A stretch of DNA of 64,000 nucleotides from Amycolatopsis thermophila (GTDB lineage: Bacteria > Actinomycetota > Actinomycetes > Mycobacteriales > Pseudonocardiaceae). Location of the stretch: positions 4,836,001 through 4,900,000 of the forward strand of contig NZ_JAUSUT010000001.1 of the NCBI RefSeq assembly GCF_030814215.1. The letters run 5' to 3'. Shown here piece after piece: positions 11,193 through 23,658 of this stretch (positions are counted from its first letter, which is position 1; each line of letters starts with the position of its first letter). Under the pieces are notes generated by a model. It saw only the letters and a program-made list of their open reading frames with translations, was not told where the DNA came from and ran no database searches. Made by a program: the position numbers and the translations under genes.

Positions 11193-11645
11193 TTGTCCGA
11201 CTCCGCATCGGCACCCCGGCGCGGCGGCCACGGCCGCCGCGCTCTGCGCAGGCGCGCCGTCGAGATCCTGTACGAGGCCGCGCAGCGTTCGCTCGATCCG
11301 GTGACGCTGCTCGCGGACCGGGTGGGTTCCACCGACGCCGACCCGGTCGGCGACTACACGATCTCGCTCGTCGAGGGCGTCACCGCGCACCGCGAGCGCA
11401 TCGACGAGCTGCTGGCCGAGCACGCGCACGGCTGGAGCCTGGACCGCATGCCGCCGGTCGACCTGGCGGTGCTGCGAGTGGGCGTCTACGAGCTGCTGTG
11501 GGCCGCCGACGTGCCGGACCCGGTCGCGATCGACGAGGCGGTCGGCCTGGCCAGGGAGCTGTCCACCGACGACTCGCCACGGTTCGTCAACGGCGTGCTG
11601 GGCCGGATCGGCACGATCGCCGACCGCATCCGGGCCGTGCTGTAG
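11193..11645 (+). CDS. nusB: Transcription antitermination factor NusB
   Basis: A 150-residue all-helical protein that, with S10 (NusE), binds boxA RNA and prevents premature termination in rRNA operons. Key segments are RRALRRRAVEILYEAAQR at the N-terminus, VEGVTAHRERIDELLAEH, DLAVLRVGVYELLW and the C-terminal DEAVGLARELSTDDSPRFVNGVLGRI. The start is taken as TTG at 11193, 2 nt after the efp stop; no ATG or GTG fits before the conserved region. A rho-independent terminator follows. Confidence 0.95.
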   Translation: MSDSASAPRRGGHGRRALRRRAVEILYEAAQRSLDPVTLLADRVGSTDADPVGDYTISLVEGVTAHRERIDELLAEHAHGWSLDRMPPVDLAVLRVGVYELLWAADVPDPVAIDEAVGLARELSTDDSPRFVNGVLGRIGTIADRIRAVL

Positions 11646-11659
11646 GAACTCGGCAGAAG

Positions 11660-11691
11660 AGCCCGGCGCGCGGAGATCGCGCCGGGCTTTT
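11660..11691 (+). terminator. Rho-independent terminator after nusB
   Basis: AGCCCGGCGCG (11660-11670) pairs with CGCGCCGGGCT (11679-11689) and is followed by TT. It sits between the convergent nusB and bldD genes and could serve both, though the T-run is better on the plus strand. Confidence 0.85.
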
Positions 11692-11709
11692 CGCTGGTCA
11701 GGGGCCTTC

Positions 11710-12198
11710 TCAGTCCTCCTTGGCGGGTCGCGCCTCGGGCGGCAGGACGCCCCAGTCGATGAGCTGCTCGGTCAGCTCGCCGGGGGTCATGTCGTAGATG
11801 ATGGCCAGCGACCGCAGGTCCTCGGTGCGGATGGACAGCACCTTGCCGTTGTAGTCGCCGCGCTGGCTCTGGATGGTGGCGGCGTAGCGGGCGAGCGGTC
11901 CGACCTTCTCGGCCGGCAGCTGCTGGAGCCGCTCCAGGTTGATGACGATCTTGGTGGCGGGTTCGGCCCCGGACGGCACCCGGCCCTCGGGCAGCAGCTC
12001 GACCACCGGTACGCCGTAGAAGTCGGCCAGCTCGGCCAGCTTCTGGACCGTCACGGCGCGGTCGCCACGCTCGTAGGAACCGACCACGACGGCCTTCCAA
12101 CGTCCGCCGGACTTCTGCTCGACCCCGTGCAGGGACAGACCCTGCTGCTGGCGGATCCCGCGGAGCTTCGCCCCGAGCGCCTTGGCGTAATCGCCCAT
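11710..12198 (-). CDS. bldD: Developmental regulator BldD
   Basis: A 162-residue DNA-binding repressor that, in Streptomyces, holds back sporulation genes when bound to cyclic-di-GMP. The N-terminal Xre-type helix-turn-helix spans about residues 5-65 (KLRGIRQQQGLSLHGVEQ, VGSYERGDRAVTVQKLAELA). The C-terminal domain keeps the c-di-GMP signature RxD-x8-RxxD: RGD, eight residues, then RTED in RGDYNGKVLSIRTED. All ligand-contacting residues of that motif are present, so it should respond to c-di-GMP. It is transcribed away from the pyr operon and ends at the shared terminator. Confidence 0.97.
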   Translation of the reverse strand: MGDYAKALGAKLRGIRQQQGLSLHGVEQKSGGRWKAVVVGSYERGDRAVTVQKLAELADFYGVPVVELLPEGRVPSGAEPATKIVINLERLQQLPAEKVGPLARYAATIQSQRGDYNGKVLSIRTEDLRSLAIIYDMTPGELTEQLIDWGVLPPEARPAKED

Positions 12199-12267
12199 CT
12201 GGTGGTTCTCCGTTTCCTCGCCCAGTCGGTCTCATGGGCCGCCGGGGGACTGCCGAGTTGAACACTC

Positions 12268-12273
12268 AGAGTA
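12268..12273 (-). promoter_or_regulatory. Putative bldD -10 box
   Basis: TACTCT on the minus strand, about 70 nt upstream of the bldD ATG, in an A+T-richer patch. Confidence 0.4.
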
Positions 12274-12351
12274 ATGGTTACGCATTGTCGTCACCAGGTC
12301 AAGAACGGGATGCACCTGCCACCACCCGGATGGCTGAACGACACCGCCTGT

Positions 12352-12357
12352 TAGCAT
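12352..12357 (+). promoter_or_regulatory. Putative pyr operon -10 box
   Basis: TAGCAT predicts a transcript start near 12364 and a leader of about 70 nt before pyrR, which includes the PyrR-binding hairpin. Confidence 0.5.
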
Positions 12358-12390
12358 CGGGTGGATTTCCTCGGCAAGCAGGAGATCGAC

Positions 12391-12427
12391 GTCCTTTAAG
12401 GACCCGTCCGGTGAGGCGGGGAAGGAG
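12391..12427 (+). promoter_or_regulatory. PyrR-binding leader RNA element
   Basis: The leader contains CCCGTC-CGGTGA-GGCGGG (12403-12420), a 6-bp stem closed by the hexaloop CGGTGA, which fits the PyrR loop consensus CNGNGA. The surrounding GTCCGGTGAGGC matches the RUCCNGNGAGGY core of Bacillus pyr binding loops. A short dyad (GTCCTT-t-AAGGAC, 12391-12403) precedes it, and the purine-rich ribosome-binding site GGAAGGAG follows at once. Because the hairpin abuts the ribosome-binding site with no terminator between, binding of PyrR-UMP would most simply block translation of pyrR, as described in mycobacteria. Confidence 0.85.
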
Positions 12428-12433
12428 TCTGCT

Positions 12434-13024
12434 GTGGCGTCACGCCCTCGTGACGCGGCAGCACCAGGTGGCGAGCGCGAGTTGCTCTCCGCCGGTGATG
12501 TCGCGCGCACCATCGCCCGGATGGCCCATCAGGTCATCGAGAAGACCGCCCTCGGCGGCGGCCCGGGCGCACCTCCCGTTCTCCTGGGCATCCCGACCCG
12601 GGGCACCTCGCTGGCCACCCGTCTGGCCGAGCGGATCGCCGAGTTCGCCGGCGTCGAGCCCCCCACGGGAGCCCTGGACATCACCCTGTACCGCGACGAC
12701 CTGCGGCGACGCCCGACGCGGCCGCTCGCGGACACCACCCTGCCGGAAGCCGGCATCGACGACCGCGTGGTGATCCTGGTCGACGACGTGCTGTTCTCCG
12801 GCCGGACCGTGCGCGCGGCGCTGGACGCCCTGCGCGACCACGGCCGGCCCCGCGCCGTGCAGCTGGCCGTCCTGGTCGACCGCGGGCACCGCGAGTTCCC
12901 GATCCGCGCCGACTACGTGGGCAAGAACATCCCGACCGCACGCGCCGAAGACGTCGCCGTCCTGCTGTCCGAAGTGGATGGGCGCGACGCGGTGCTGCTG
13001 CGCGAGGGGGAAGCGAAGGCATGA
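12434..13024 (+). CDS. pyrR: Bifunctional pyr operon regulator / uracil phosphoribosyltransferase
   Basis: A 196-residue protein that binds pyr leader RNA when UMP is high and has uracil phosphoribosyltransferase activity. The PRPP-binding motif [19 protein letters not shown] is near residues 112-130. [17 protein letters not shown] and [20 protein letters not shown] are PyrR-type signatures that separate it from ordinary UPRTases. It is the first gene of the pyrimidine operon and lies just after its own RNA target, so autoregulation is expected. It has a GTG start and overlaps pyrB by 4 bp. Confidence 0.97.
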   Translation: MASRPRDAAAPGGERELLSAGDVARTIARMAHQVIEKTALGGGPGAPPVLLGIPTRGTSLATRLAERIAEFAGVEPPTGALDITLYRDDLRRRPTRPLADTTLPEAGIDDRVVILVDDVLFSGRTVRAALDALRDHGRPRAVQLAVLVDRGHREFPIRADYVGKNIPTARAEDVAVLLSEVDGRDAVLLREGEAKA

Positions 13025-13953
13025 AGCACCTGCTGGCCACCGACGGCCTCGACCCCGACCTGGCGACCGCGGTGCTGGACACCGCCGACGGACTCAAGCG
13101 GACCCTGCTCGGCCGCGAGGTCCGCAAGCTGCCGACGCTGCGCGGCCGCACGGTCATCACGATGTTCTACGAGAACTCCACCCGCACCCGGGTCTCGTTC
13201 GAGATCGCCGGGAAGTGGATGAGCGCCGACGTGGTGAACGTCTCGGCGGGCGGCTCGTCCGTCGGCAAGGGTGAGTCGCTGCGGGACACCGCGCTGACCC
13301 TGTCCGCCGCGGGCGCCGACTGCGTCATCGTCCGGCACCCGGCCTCGGGCGCCGCCCAGCGCCTGGCCGGCTGGCTGGAGGGCACCGGCACCTCGGTCGT
13401 CAACGCCGGTGACGGCATGCACGAGCACCCCACGCAGGCGCTGCTCGACGCGGCCACCCTGCGGGAACGGCTCGGCGGCATCAAGGACCGCCGCATCGGC
13501 ATCGTCGGCGACGTCCTGCACAGCCGGGTCGCGCGCTCCAACATCCACCTGCTGTCCGCGCTGGGCGCCGAGGTCGTGCTCGTCGCCCCGCCGACGTTGC
13601 TGCCCGCCGGGGTCGGCGCGCTGCCGGTGACCGTGTCACACGACCTGGACGCGGAGCTGCCCGCCCTGGACGCGGTGATGATGCTGCGGGTCCAGGCCGA
13701 ACGCATGCACGGCGGGTTCTTCCCGTCGGCGCGCGAATACTCGATCGCCTACGGCCTCAACGAGGCGCGGCTGCGGCTGCTGCCCGAGCACGCGGTGGTG
13801 CTGCACCCGGGCCCGATGCTGCGCGGCATGGAAATCGCCTCCGCCGTCGCGGACGCGCCGTCCGCGGCGATCACCGAACAGGTCCGCAACGGGGTGCACG
13901 TGCGGATGGCCGTTCTCTACCACCTGCTCGCCGGAGAGGAAGACGCGAAGTGA
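13021..13953 (+). CDS. pyrB: Aspartate carbamoyltransferase, catalytic chain
   Basis: A 310-residue enzyme that joins carbamoyl phosphate and aspartate. The carbamoyl-phosphate site is STRTRVSFE (about residues 52-60), with [10 protein letters not shown] and LHPGPMLRG for substrate binding. No pyrI regulatory subunit is present in the window, which fits the class B/C enzymes that form complexes with dihydroorotase in other bacteria; pyrC is the next gene. It starts at an ATG overlapping the pyrR stop and overlaps pyrC by 4 bp. Confidence 0.98.
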   Translation: MKHLLATDGLDPDLATAVLDTADGLKRTLLGREVRKLPTLRGRTVITMFYENSTRTRVSFEIAGKWMSADVVNVSAGGSSVGKGESLRDTALTLSAAGADCVIVRHPASGAAQRLAGWLEGTGTSVVNAGDGMHEHPTQALLDAATLRERLGGIKDRRIGIVGDVLHSRVARSNIHLLSALGAEVVLVAPPTLLPAGVGALPVTVSHDLDAELPALDAVMMLRVQAERMHGGFFPSAREYSIAYGLNEARLRLLPEHAVVLHPGPMLRGMEIASAVADAPSAAITEQVRNGVHVRMAVLYHLLAGEEDAK

Positions 13954-15239
13954 CCCAGGTTCTGATCAAGGGCGCCCGGCTCTACGGCGAAGGCGACCCG
14001 GTGGACGTCCTGGTCACCGGCGGCACCATCGCCGAAATCGGCGAACTCCAGGCACCCGGGGGCGCCGAGGTGATCGAGGCCGGCGGCCAGGTGCTGCTGC
14101 CCGGCTTCGTCGACCTGCACACCCACCTGCGGGAACCCGGACGCGAGGACACGGAGACCATCGAGACCGGCTCGGCCGCGGCGGCACTGGGCGGCTACAC
14201 CGCGGTCTTCGCGATGGCCAACACCGAGCCGGTCGCCGACAACGCGGTGATCGTCGAGCACGTGTGGCGCCGCGGCCGCGAGGTCGGCCTGGTCGACGTG
14301 CACCCGGTCGGGGCCGTGACCGTCGGGCTGACGGGGGAGCGGCTCGCCGAGCTGGGCACGATGGCGAAGTCGGCCGCCGGCGTGCGGATGTTCTCCGACG
14401 ACGGCCACTGCGTGCACGACCCGCTGATCATGCGCCGGGCGCTGGAGTACTCGACGGCCCTGGACGTGGTGATCGCTCAGCACGCCGAGGAGCCGCGGCT
14501 GACCGTCGGCGCCCAGGCCCACGAGGGCGAGCAGGCCGCGCGCCTGGGCTACGCGGGCTGGCCCGCCTCGGCCGAGGAGTCGATCGTCGCGCGGGACTGC
14601 CTGCTCGCCGAGCACGCCGGCGCCCGCATGCACGTGTGCCACGTGTCCACCTCCGGCACCGCCGACGTGCTGCGCTGGGCGAAGGACCGGGGGACCCGGG
14701 TGTCCGCCGAGGTCACCCCGCACCACCTGCTGCTCACCGACGAGCGCCTGGCCACCTACGACCCGGTGAACAAGGTCAACCCGCCGCTGCGGACCAACCG
14801 CGACGTCGACGCGCTGCGCGCGGCACTGGCCGAGGGTGTCATCGACTGCGTCGCCACCGACCACGCCCCGCACGCGCCGCAGGACAAGGACTGCGAGTGG
14901 TCCGCGGCCCGGCCCGGCATGCTCGGCCTGCAGACCGCGCTGTCCGTGGTCGCCGCCACCATGGTCGAGACCGGCCTGCTGGACTGGCGCGGCGTGGCGA
15001 AGGTCATGAGCGAGCGCCCCGCGGAGATCGCCGGCCTGCCTGACCAGGGACGACCGCTCGCCGTGGGCGAACCCGCCAACCTCGCGCTGGTCGACCCGGG
15101 CGCACAATGGACCGTGCGGGGGGCGGAGCTGGCCAGCCTCGCCGCCAACACCCCGTACGAGGGAATGCGGTTGCCGGCCGTGGTGACCGCGACGATGCTG
15201 CGCGGGCGCGTGACGGCCCGCGAAGGGAAGATCTGCTGA
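13950..15239 (+). CDS. pyrC: Dihydroorotase, type I
   Basis: A 429-residue zinc amidohydrolase that cyclises carbamoyl aspartate to dihydroorotate. The metal-binding HxH is in [13 protein letters not shown] (about residues 57-69), further ligands lie in AQHAEE and HVCHVST, and the catalytic Asp is in [12 protein letters not shown]. The GTG start overlaps pyrB by 4 bp. The stop overlaps the ATG of the next membrane protein gene by one base. Confidence 0.97.
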   Translation: MTQVLIKGARLYGEGDPVDVLVTGGTIAEIGELQAPGGAEVIEAGGQVLLPGFVDLHTHLREPGREDTETIETGSAAAALGGYTAVFAMANTEPVADNAVIVEHVWRRGREVGLVDVHPVGAVTVGLTGERLAELGTMAKSAAGVRMFSDDGHCVHDPLIMRRALEYSTALDVVIAQHAEEPRLTVGAQAHEGEQAARLGYAGWPASAEESIVARDCLLAEHAGARMHVCHVSTSGTADVLRWAKDRGTRVSAEVTPHHLLLTDERLATYDPVNKVNPPLRTNRDVDALRAALAEGVIDCVATDHAPHAPQDKDCEWSAARPGMLGLQTALSVVAATMVETGLLDWRGVAKVMSERPAEIAGLPDQGRPLAVGEPANLALVDPGAQWTVRGAELASLAANTPYEGMRLPAVVTATMLRGRVTAREGKIC

Positions 15240-15745
15240 TGGACCGGTTGCTGCTCACCCTGCTGGTGTTCGCGTTCTTCCTGCTCGCGCTGTGGGCCAT
15301 GCGACGAAGCTGGCGGCGCCGCGCCCGGTCGCAGAGCGCCCAGCTGCCGCCGTTCCCGCAGACCCCGGACGACCCGGGGGAGGAGCTGCTGCCGGAGGCC
15401 AAGGGCCTCTACGTGAGCACCACCACCGCCGGCAACTGGCAGGACCGCATCGTCACCCGCGGGGTCGGGATGCGCGGGCGCGCGGTGCTGCGCCGGTACG
15501 CGGGCGGCGTGGAGATCGACCGCGCCGGCGCGCCCGGGTTCTTCATCCCCCGGGACTCCATTGTGGAGGTCAAGCGCGCGAGCGCCATCGCCGGGAAGGT
15601 GATGGGCACCGACAGCCTGATCGTCATCACCTGGCGCCTGGGCGAGCGGGAGCTGGACACCGGCTTCCGCGGCGACGACCTCGACGTCTATCCACAGTGG
15701 ATCGAAAGTTTGTCCGAACGAGAGATCAAGGGAGGGGCCCAGTGA
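15239..15745 (+). CDS. Conserved membrane-anchored protein of the pyr operon
   Basis: A 168-residue protein with one N-terminal transmembrane helix (about residues 3-21, LLLTLLVFAFFLLALWAM) followed by Arg residues, which puts the rest in the cytoplasm. The soluble part (55-165) looks like a small beta-rich, PH-like domain (IVTRGVGMRGRAVLRRYAGG, SIVEVKRASAIAGKVMGTDS, LITWRLGEREL-type strands). An equivalent gene lies between pyrC and carA in many actinobacteria, including Mycobacterium, where it has been called an export protein without proof. Its conserved place in the operon suggests a role linked to carbamoyl-phosphate metabolism or localisation, but the function is unknown. Confidence 0.85.
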   Translation: MDRLLLTLLVFAFFLLALWAMRRSWRRRARSQSAQLPPFPQTPDDPGEELLPEAKGLYVSTTTAGNWQDRIVTRGVGMRGRAVLRRYAGGVEIDRAGAPGFFIPRDSIVEVKRASAIAGKVMGTDSLIVITWRLGERELDTGFRGDDLDVYPQWIESLSEREIKGGAQ

Positions 15746-16871
15746 CCGTGGGCACCAGGACACCGGCCGCATTGGTGCTGGAGGACGGGCGGGTGTTCCG
15801 CGGATCGGCCTACGGCGCCCAGGGCCGCACACTGGGCGAGGCCGTGTTCTGCACCGGCATGACCGGCTACCAGGAGACGCTGACCGATCCGTCCTACCAC
15901 CGCCAGATCGTGGTGCAGACCGCGCCGCAGATCGGCAACACCGGCTGGAACGACGAGGACGACGAGTCCGCCCGCATCTGGGTGTCCGGCTACGTCGTGC
16001 GCGACCCGGCCCGCACCCCGTCGAACTGGCGGTCGCGCCGCACGCTGGACGACGAGCTGGCCCGCCAGGGCGTCGTCGGCATCAGCGGCGTCGACACCCG
16101 GACCCTGACCCGCCACCTGCGTGAGCAGGGCGCCATGCGCGCCGGGGTGTTCTCCGGCGACGCGCTGGACACCGAGGAGGCGATGGTCGCGCAGGTGCTC
16201 GCGAGCCCGCCGATGAAGGGCTCCGACCTGGCCGGTGAGGTCACCACGAAGGAGCCCTACGTCGTCGCGGCGGAGGGCGAGCGCCGCTTCCGCGTCGCCG
16301 CGCTGGACCTGGGCATCAAGTCCAACACCCCGCGCCAGATGAGCCGCCGCGGCATCGAGCTGCACGTGCTGCCCTCGACCAGCTCGCTGGAGGAGGTGCT
16401 GGCCGTCGAGCCGGACGGGGTGTTCCTGTCCAACGGCCCGGGCGACCCGGCCACCCAGGACCACGCGGTCGCGCTGACCGAAGAGGTCCTGCGCCGCGAG
16501 ATCCCGCTGTTCGGCATCTGCTTCGGCAACCAGATCCTCGGCCGCGCGCTGGGGCTGGGCACCTACAAGATGCGCTACGGCCACCGGGGCATCAACATCC
16601 CGGTGATCGACGTGGAGACCGGGCGGGTGGCGATCACCGCGCAGAACCACGGCTTCGCCCTGGAGGGCGAGCCCGGGCAGCGGTTCGACTCGCCCTTCGG
16701 CGCCGCGCAGGTCAGCCACTACTGCCCGAACGACGACACGGTCGAGGGCGTGCGCTGCGCGGACGTGCCGGCCTTCTCGGTGCAGTACCACCCGGAGGCG
16801 GCCGCCGGCCCGCACGACGCCGCGCCGCTGTTCGACGAGTTCGTGACCCTGATGGAGAAGAAGAGCCGCTG

Positions 16872-16872
<1 letters not shown>
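15742..16872 (+). CDS. carA: Carbamoyl-phosphate synthase, small (glutaminase) subunit
   Basis: A 376-residue subunit that hydrolyses glutamine and passes ammonia to CarB. The N-terminal domain ([27 protein letters not shown]) is followed by the class I amidotransferase domain with the nucleophile Cys in [15 protein letters not shown] and the His/Glu pair in QYHPEA. The GTG start overlaps the upstream stop by 4 bp, and the stop overlaps the carB ATG by one base (TGATG). Confidence 0.98.
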
Positions 16873-20186
<3,314 letters not shown>

Positions 20187-20199
20187 GGGGAGCGACGGC

Positions 20200-21009
20200 G
20201 TGACGGGCTTCGGTGCCCGGCTGGTGGAGGCGATCGCCGCGCGCGGGAACCTGTGCGCGGGGATCGACCCCCACCCCGGCCTGCTCGACGCGTGGGGGCT
20301 GGACCGTACTCCGGACGGCCTGGAGAAGTTCGCCCTGACGGCGGTTGACGTCCTGGCGCCGGAGGTTGCAGTCGTCAAGCCGCAGTCGGCGTTCTTCGAG
20401 GCGTTCGGGCCGCCCGGCGTGGCGGTCCTGGCCCGCGTGGTCGAGCACGCCCGCGACCGCGGCGCGCTGGTCCTGCTGGACGTCAAGCGGGGCGACATCG
20501 GGTCGACCATGGCCGCCTACACCGCGGCCTACCTGGGCGAGGCCGCCCCGATCCGGGCCGACGCGATCACCGTCTCGCCCTACCTCGGGTTCGGCTCGCT
20601 GGCGCCCGCCCAGGGCACCGGCGAGGGGCTGTTCGTGCTCGCCCGCACCTCCAACCCGGAGGCGACCGCGCTGCAGAACGCCTTGCTGGACAACGGGAAG
20701 ACCGTCGCCCAGTCGATTGTGGACGAGGCGGCCCGGTGCAACGCCGGCGCCGGCACCCTCGGCGACGTCGGCGTGGTCGTGGGCGCTACCACCGGCGCGG
20801 GCGAGCTGGACCTGGCCGGGCTCAACGGCCCCGTCCTGGCGCCCGGTTTCGGGGCCCAGGGAGCCACCGTGGACGATCTTCGCCGCCTGTTCGGACCCGA
20901 CCTGCCCGGGGTGCTGCCCGCGTCGTCCAGGGACGTTCTCAGGCACGGTCCGGACCCGCTCGCGCTGCGCGAGGCGGTGCGCCGCACCCAGGCGAGCCTG
21001 ACCGGATAG
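20200..21009 (+). CDS. pyrF: Orotidine 5'-phosphate decarboxylase
   Basis: A 269-residue enzyme that decarboxylates OMP to UMP, the last step of the pathway. The catalytic D-x-K-x-x-D is in LLDVKRGDIGSTMAAY; AGIDPHPGLL at the N-terminus and LAPGFGAQGA near the C-terminus bind the substrate. It is the longer group of OMPDC common in actinobacteria. It starts at a GTG 14 nt after carB behind a GGGGAGCGA ribosome-binding stretch and closes the pyr operon; pyrD and pyrE are not in the window. Confidence 0.97.
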   Translation: MTGFGARLVEAIAARGNLCAGIDPHPGLLDAWGLDRTPDGLEKFALTAVDVLAPEVAVVKPQSAFFEAFGPPGVAVLARVVEHARDRGALVLLDVKRGDIGSTMAAYTAAYLGEAAPIRADAITVSPYLGFGSLAPAQGTGEGLFVLARTSNPEATALQNALLDNGKTVAQSIVDEAARCNAGAGTLGDVGVVVGATTGAGELDLAGLNGPVLAPGFGAQGATVDDLRRLFGPDLPGVLPASSRDVLRHGPDPLALREAVRRTQASLTG

Positions 21010-21080
21010 CGCCAATATCAGGTCCCTGTCCTGGAACCGAGCGACCACCCCCCGCATTGTGGCCGGTGGCGCGGGGTGGG

Positions 21081-21086
21081 TACCGT
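21081..21086 (+). promoter_or_regulatory. Putative mihF -10 box
   Basis: TACCGT in the 118-bp gap between pyrF and mihF, about 40 nt before the start codon. Confidence 0.4.
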
Positions 21087-21127
21087 CGCGTCACCCACCC
21101 AGAATTTTGAGTACTACGGAGGAAAAC

Positions 21128-21445
21128 GTGGCACTTCCCCAGCTGACCGAGGAACAGCGCAAGGCGGCGCTGGAGAAGGCCGCTGCCGCTCGTCGTGCCC
21201 GTGCTGAGCTGAAGGAGCGCCTCAAGCGAGGTGGCACCACGCTCACCGACGTGCTGAAGCAGGCCGACGAGGACGAGGTCCTCGGCAAGATGAAGGTCTC
21301 CGCCCTGCTCGAAGCCCTTCCCGGCGTCGGCAAGGTGCGCGCTCAGCAGACCATGGAGCGCCTGGAGATCGCACCGAGCCGTCGACTGCGCGGCCTTGGT
21401 GACCGGCAGCGCAAGGCGCTGCTGGCCGAGTTCAGCGGCGAGTGA
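21128..21445 (+). CDS. mihF: Actinobacterial integration host factor MihF
   Basis: A 105-residue basic nucleoid protein, essential in mycobacteria, that binds DNA with an H2TH-type fold (unlike IHF of Proteobacteria). The N-terminal helix is rich in Ala/Lys/Arg/Glu (residues 8-40). The DNA-binding H2TH segment spans about residues 55-100 ([31 protein letters not shown]). A strong GGAGG ribosome-binding site lies upstream of the GTG. The order mihF-gmk-rpoZ-coaBC-metK-priA is the standard actinobacterial cluster. Confidence 0.95.
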   Translation: MALPQLTEEQRKAALEKAAAARRARAELKERLKRGGTTLTDVLKQADEDEVLGKMKVSALLEALPGVGKVRAQQTMERLEIAPSRRLRGLGDRQRKALLAEFSGE

Positions 21446-22119
21446 GCGACACCGGCAGCGACCGCGTCACCGGGGCCGGCGGGCATGCCGGCCCGGCGGC
21501 GCACCGTGAGCCGGCTCCGGACCAGGCACGACCGGGGTCCCGGAGCCGGCTCACGGTCGTCTCCGGCCCGTCCGGGGTCGGCAAGTCCAGCGTCGTCGGC
21601 GCCCTGCGCCGGCTGGACCCGGACATCTACTTCAGCGTCTCGGTGACCACCCGGGCGCCGCGTCCGGGCGAGGTCGACGGGGAGCACTACCACTTCATCG
21701 ACCGGGCGATGTTCGACAAGATGGTCGCCGCGGGGGAGCTGCTCGAGCACGCCGAGTTCACCGGCAACTGCTACGGCACGCCGCGCGAGCCGGTCGAGCG
21801 GGCGCTGGCCGAGGGCAGGCCCGCGGTGCTGGAGATCGAGCTGCAGGGTGCGCGGCAGGTGCGCGCGGCCATGCCGGACGCCCGGCTGGTCATGCTCATG
21901 CCGCCGTCCTGGGAAGAGCTGGTCGGCCGTCTGACCGGTCGCGGCACCGAGGAGGAGGCCGCCGTGCGGGCCCGCCTCGCCGAGGCGGAGCGCGAACTGG
22001 CGGCCGCGGGTGAATTCGACGTGCGGTTGGTGAACGCCGACGTCGGGGAAGCCGCGCGGCAGTTGTTAGACTTGCTGCGGGGAGACCACCGACTTCACGA
22101 AGAGAACTCAGGAGCATAA
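21442..22119 (+). CDS. gmk: Guanylate kinase
   Basis: A 225-residue enzyme that phosphorylates GMP to GDP. The P-loop [10 protein letters not shown] is at about residues 43-52; the GMP-binding [20 protein letters not shown] and ELQGARQVR follow. About 38 N-terminal residues precede the core and are rich in Gly/Ala/Arg. No other in-frame start lies between the GTG at 21442 and the P-loop, so this extension is real if the gene is translated conventionally. Its DNA holds a 17-bp perfect inverted repeat. The GTG overlaps the mihF stop by 4 bp. Confidence 0.96.
   Translation: MSDTGSDRVTGAGGHAGPAAHREPAPDQARPGSRSRLTVVSGPSGVGKSSVVGALRRLDPDIYFSVSVTTRAPRPGEVDGEHYHFIDRAMFDKMVAAGELLEHAEFTGNCYGTPREPVERALAEGRPAVLEIELQGARQVRAAMPDARLVMLMPPSWEELVGRLTGRGTEEEAAVRARLAEAERELAAAGEFDVRLVNADVGEAARQLLDLLRGDHRLHEENSGA
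21504..21556 (+). repeat. 17-bp perfect inverted repeat inside gmk
   Basis: CCGTGAGCCGGCTCCGG (21504-21520) is the exact reverse complement of 21540-21556, with a 19-nt loop. It lies in the codons for the N-terminal extension of guanylate kinase, 60 nt after the mihF stop. No T-run follows, so it is not a standard terminator; an mRNA processing or translation-control hairpin is possible. Confidence 0.85.
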
Positions 22120-22123
22120 GCGC

Positions 22124-22396
22124 GTGACCGCATCGCTCGGCATCTACGGCGAGGAACTCGAGGGCATCACCAACCCGCCGATCGACGACCTGCTCGCCAA
22201 GGTCAGCTCGAAGTACGCACTGGTGATCTACGCCGCGAAGCGCGCTCGTCAGATCAACGACTACTACGCCCAGCTCGGCGAGGGCCTGCTCGAGTACGTC
22301 GGCCCGCTCGTGGAGCCGGGCCCGCGCGAGAAGCCGCTGTCGATCGCGCTGCGCGAGATCCACGCCGGCCTGCTCGAGCACACCGAGGGTGAGTAA
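22124..22396 (+). CDS. rpoZ: RNA polymerase omega subunit
   Basis: A 90-residue subunit that helps beta-prime fold and joins RNA polymerase. The core is [32 protein letters not shown], with the conserved Ser-Lys-Tyr and AAKRARQI helix. It starts at a GTG 4 nt after gmk and overlaps the coaBC start by 8 bp. Position and length are standard for actinobacteria. Confidence 0.96.
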   Translation: MTASLGIYGEELEGITNPPIDDLLAKVSSKYALVIYAAKRARQINDYYAQLGEGLLEYVGPLVEPGPREKPLSIALREIHAGLLEHTEGE

Positions 22397-23609
22397 ACCT
22401 CGCGTCGTGCTCGGTGTGGGCGGCGGTATCGCCGCCTACAAGGCCTGTGAGGTGCTGCGCGGGCTGACCGAGTCCGGTCACGACGTCCGCGTGGTGCCCA
22501 CGGAGGCCGCGCTGAAGTTCGTCGGCGCGGCCACCTTCGAGGCGCTGTCCGGCCACCCGGTGCACACCGGCGTGTTCACCGAGGTGGACCAGGTGCAGCA
22601 CGTCCGCATCGGCAAGGAAGCGGACCTCGTGCTGGTCGTCCCGGCGACGGCGGACCTGCTGGCCCGTGCGGCCCAGGGCCGCGCCGACGACCTGCTCACC
22701 GGCACACTGCTCACCGCGCGCTGCCCGGTCGTGTTCTTCCCGGCCATGCACACCGAGATGTGGGAGCACCCGGCCACCCGCGACAACGTGGCGCTGCTGC
22801 GCCACCGCGGAGCCGTGGTGACCGAACCCGCCGCGGGCCGGCTCACCGGCGCCGACACCGGCAAGGGGCGGCTGGCCGACCCGGCGGAGATCGTCGACCT
22901 GGCCCGGCTGCTGCTGGCCGCGCCCTCGGCGCTGCCGCGCGACCTCGAGGGCAAGCGCGTCGTCGTGTCCGCCGGTGGCACCCGCGAGGCGCTGGACCCC
23001 GTCCGCTACCTCGGCAACCGCTCGTCCGGCAAGCAGGGCTACGCGCTGGCCCGCGTGGCCGCGCAGCGCGGTGCGGAGGTCACGCTCGTGGCCGGCCACA
23101 CCGTGGAGCTGCCCGAGCCCGCCGGTGCGGTGCTGCGCCGGGTGTCCAGCGCCGAGGAGATGCGCGACGCGGTGCGCGAGGCCGCGAAGGAGGCGGACAT
23201 CGTCGTGATGGCCGCCGCGGTCGCTGATTTTCGTCCCGCGAGCCGGTCGGGTCACAAAATCAAGAAAACCGACGACGCGCCCGATCCGGTCATCACGCTT
23301 TCCCGAAATCCGGACATCCTCGCGGAACTGGTAACGAATCGATTGCCGGGACAGGTCATTGTCGGTTTCGCTGCGGAAACCGGCGACGAGCGCGGTAGCG
23401 TACTCGACCACGGCCGTGCCAAACTGCGGCGCAAGGGCTGTGACCTGCTGGTTTTGAACGCGGTCGGGGATGGCAGGGCGTTCGAGGTCGAGGAGAACGC
23501 GGGCTGGCTGCTGGCCGCCGACGGCACCGAGCGGCCTATCCCACTGGGCTCCAAAGCGCAACTGGCCGCCGCGGTCTGGGATGCCGTCGGGGAATTCATC
23601 AGGCACTGA
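22389..23609 (+). CDS. coaBC: Phosphopantothenoylcysteine decarboxylase / phosphopantothenate-cysteine ligase
   Basis: A 406-residue bifunctional coenzyme A enzyme. The N-terminal flavin-dependent CoaC domain (1-185) begins [19 protein letters not shown] and has [16 protein letters not shown]. The CoaB ligase domain (188-400) has [36 protein letters not shown] and the lysine-rich IKKTDD loop. The GTG start lies inside rpoZ. Between about 23221 and 23400 the G+C falls to about 60% by hand count, with unusual use of AAA, TTT, AAT and GAT codons, although the protein motifs stay intact. Confidence 0.97.
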   Translation: MSKPRVVLGVGGGIAAYKACEVLRGLTESGHDVRVVPTEAALKFVGAATFEALSGHPVHTGVFTEVDQVQHVRIGKEADLVLVVPATADLLARAAQGRADDLLTGTLLTARCPVVFFPAMHTEMWEHPATRDNVALLRHRGAVVTEPAAGRLTGADTGKGRLADPAEIVDLARLLLAAPSALPRDLEGKRVVVSAGGTREALDPVRYLGNRSSGKQGYALARVAAQRGAEVTLVAGHTVELPEPAGAVLRRVSSAEEMRDAVREAAKEADIVVMAAAVADFRPASRSGHKIKKTDDAPDPVITLSRNPDILAELVTNRLPGQVIVGFAAETGDERGSVLDHGRAKLRRKGCDLLVLNAVGDGRAFEVEENAGWLLAADGTERPIPLGSKAQLAAAVWDAVGEFIRH

Positions 23610-23620
23610 CCGGCCCGCCC

Positions 23621-23626
23621 TAGCCT
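23621..23626 (+). promoter_or_regulatory. Putative metK -10 box
   Basis: TAGCCT in the 49-bp gap before metK. The gap is too short for a SAM riboswitch. Confidence 0.4.
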
Positions 23627-23658
23627 GGCGGCCGGAGGGACAAAAGAGTTGATGGGAT

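Larger units (their letters stand above)
12199..12433. other. Divergent bldD/pyrR promoter region
   Basis: No gene. It contains a minus-strand TACTCT box (12273-12268), suited to bldD about 70 nt away, a plus-strand TAGCAT box (12352-12357) and the PyrR-binding leader. Confidence 0.6.

Noticed and set aside
23610-23658. SAM riboswitch upstream of metK
   Set aside because: Only 49 bp separate coaBC and metK; no SAM-I/II/IV-like stems fit.
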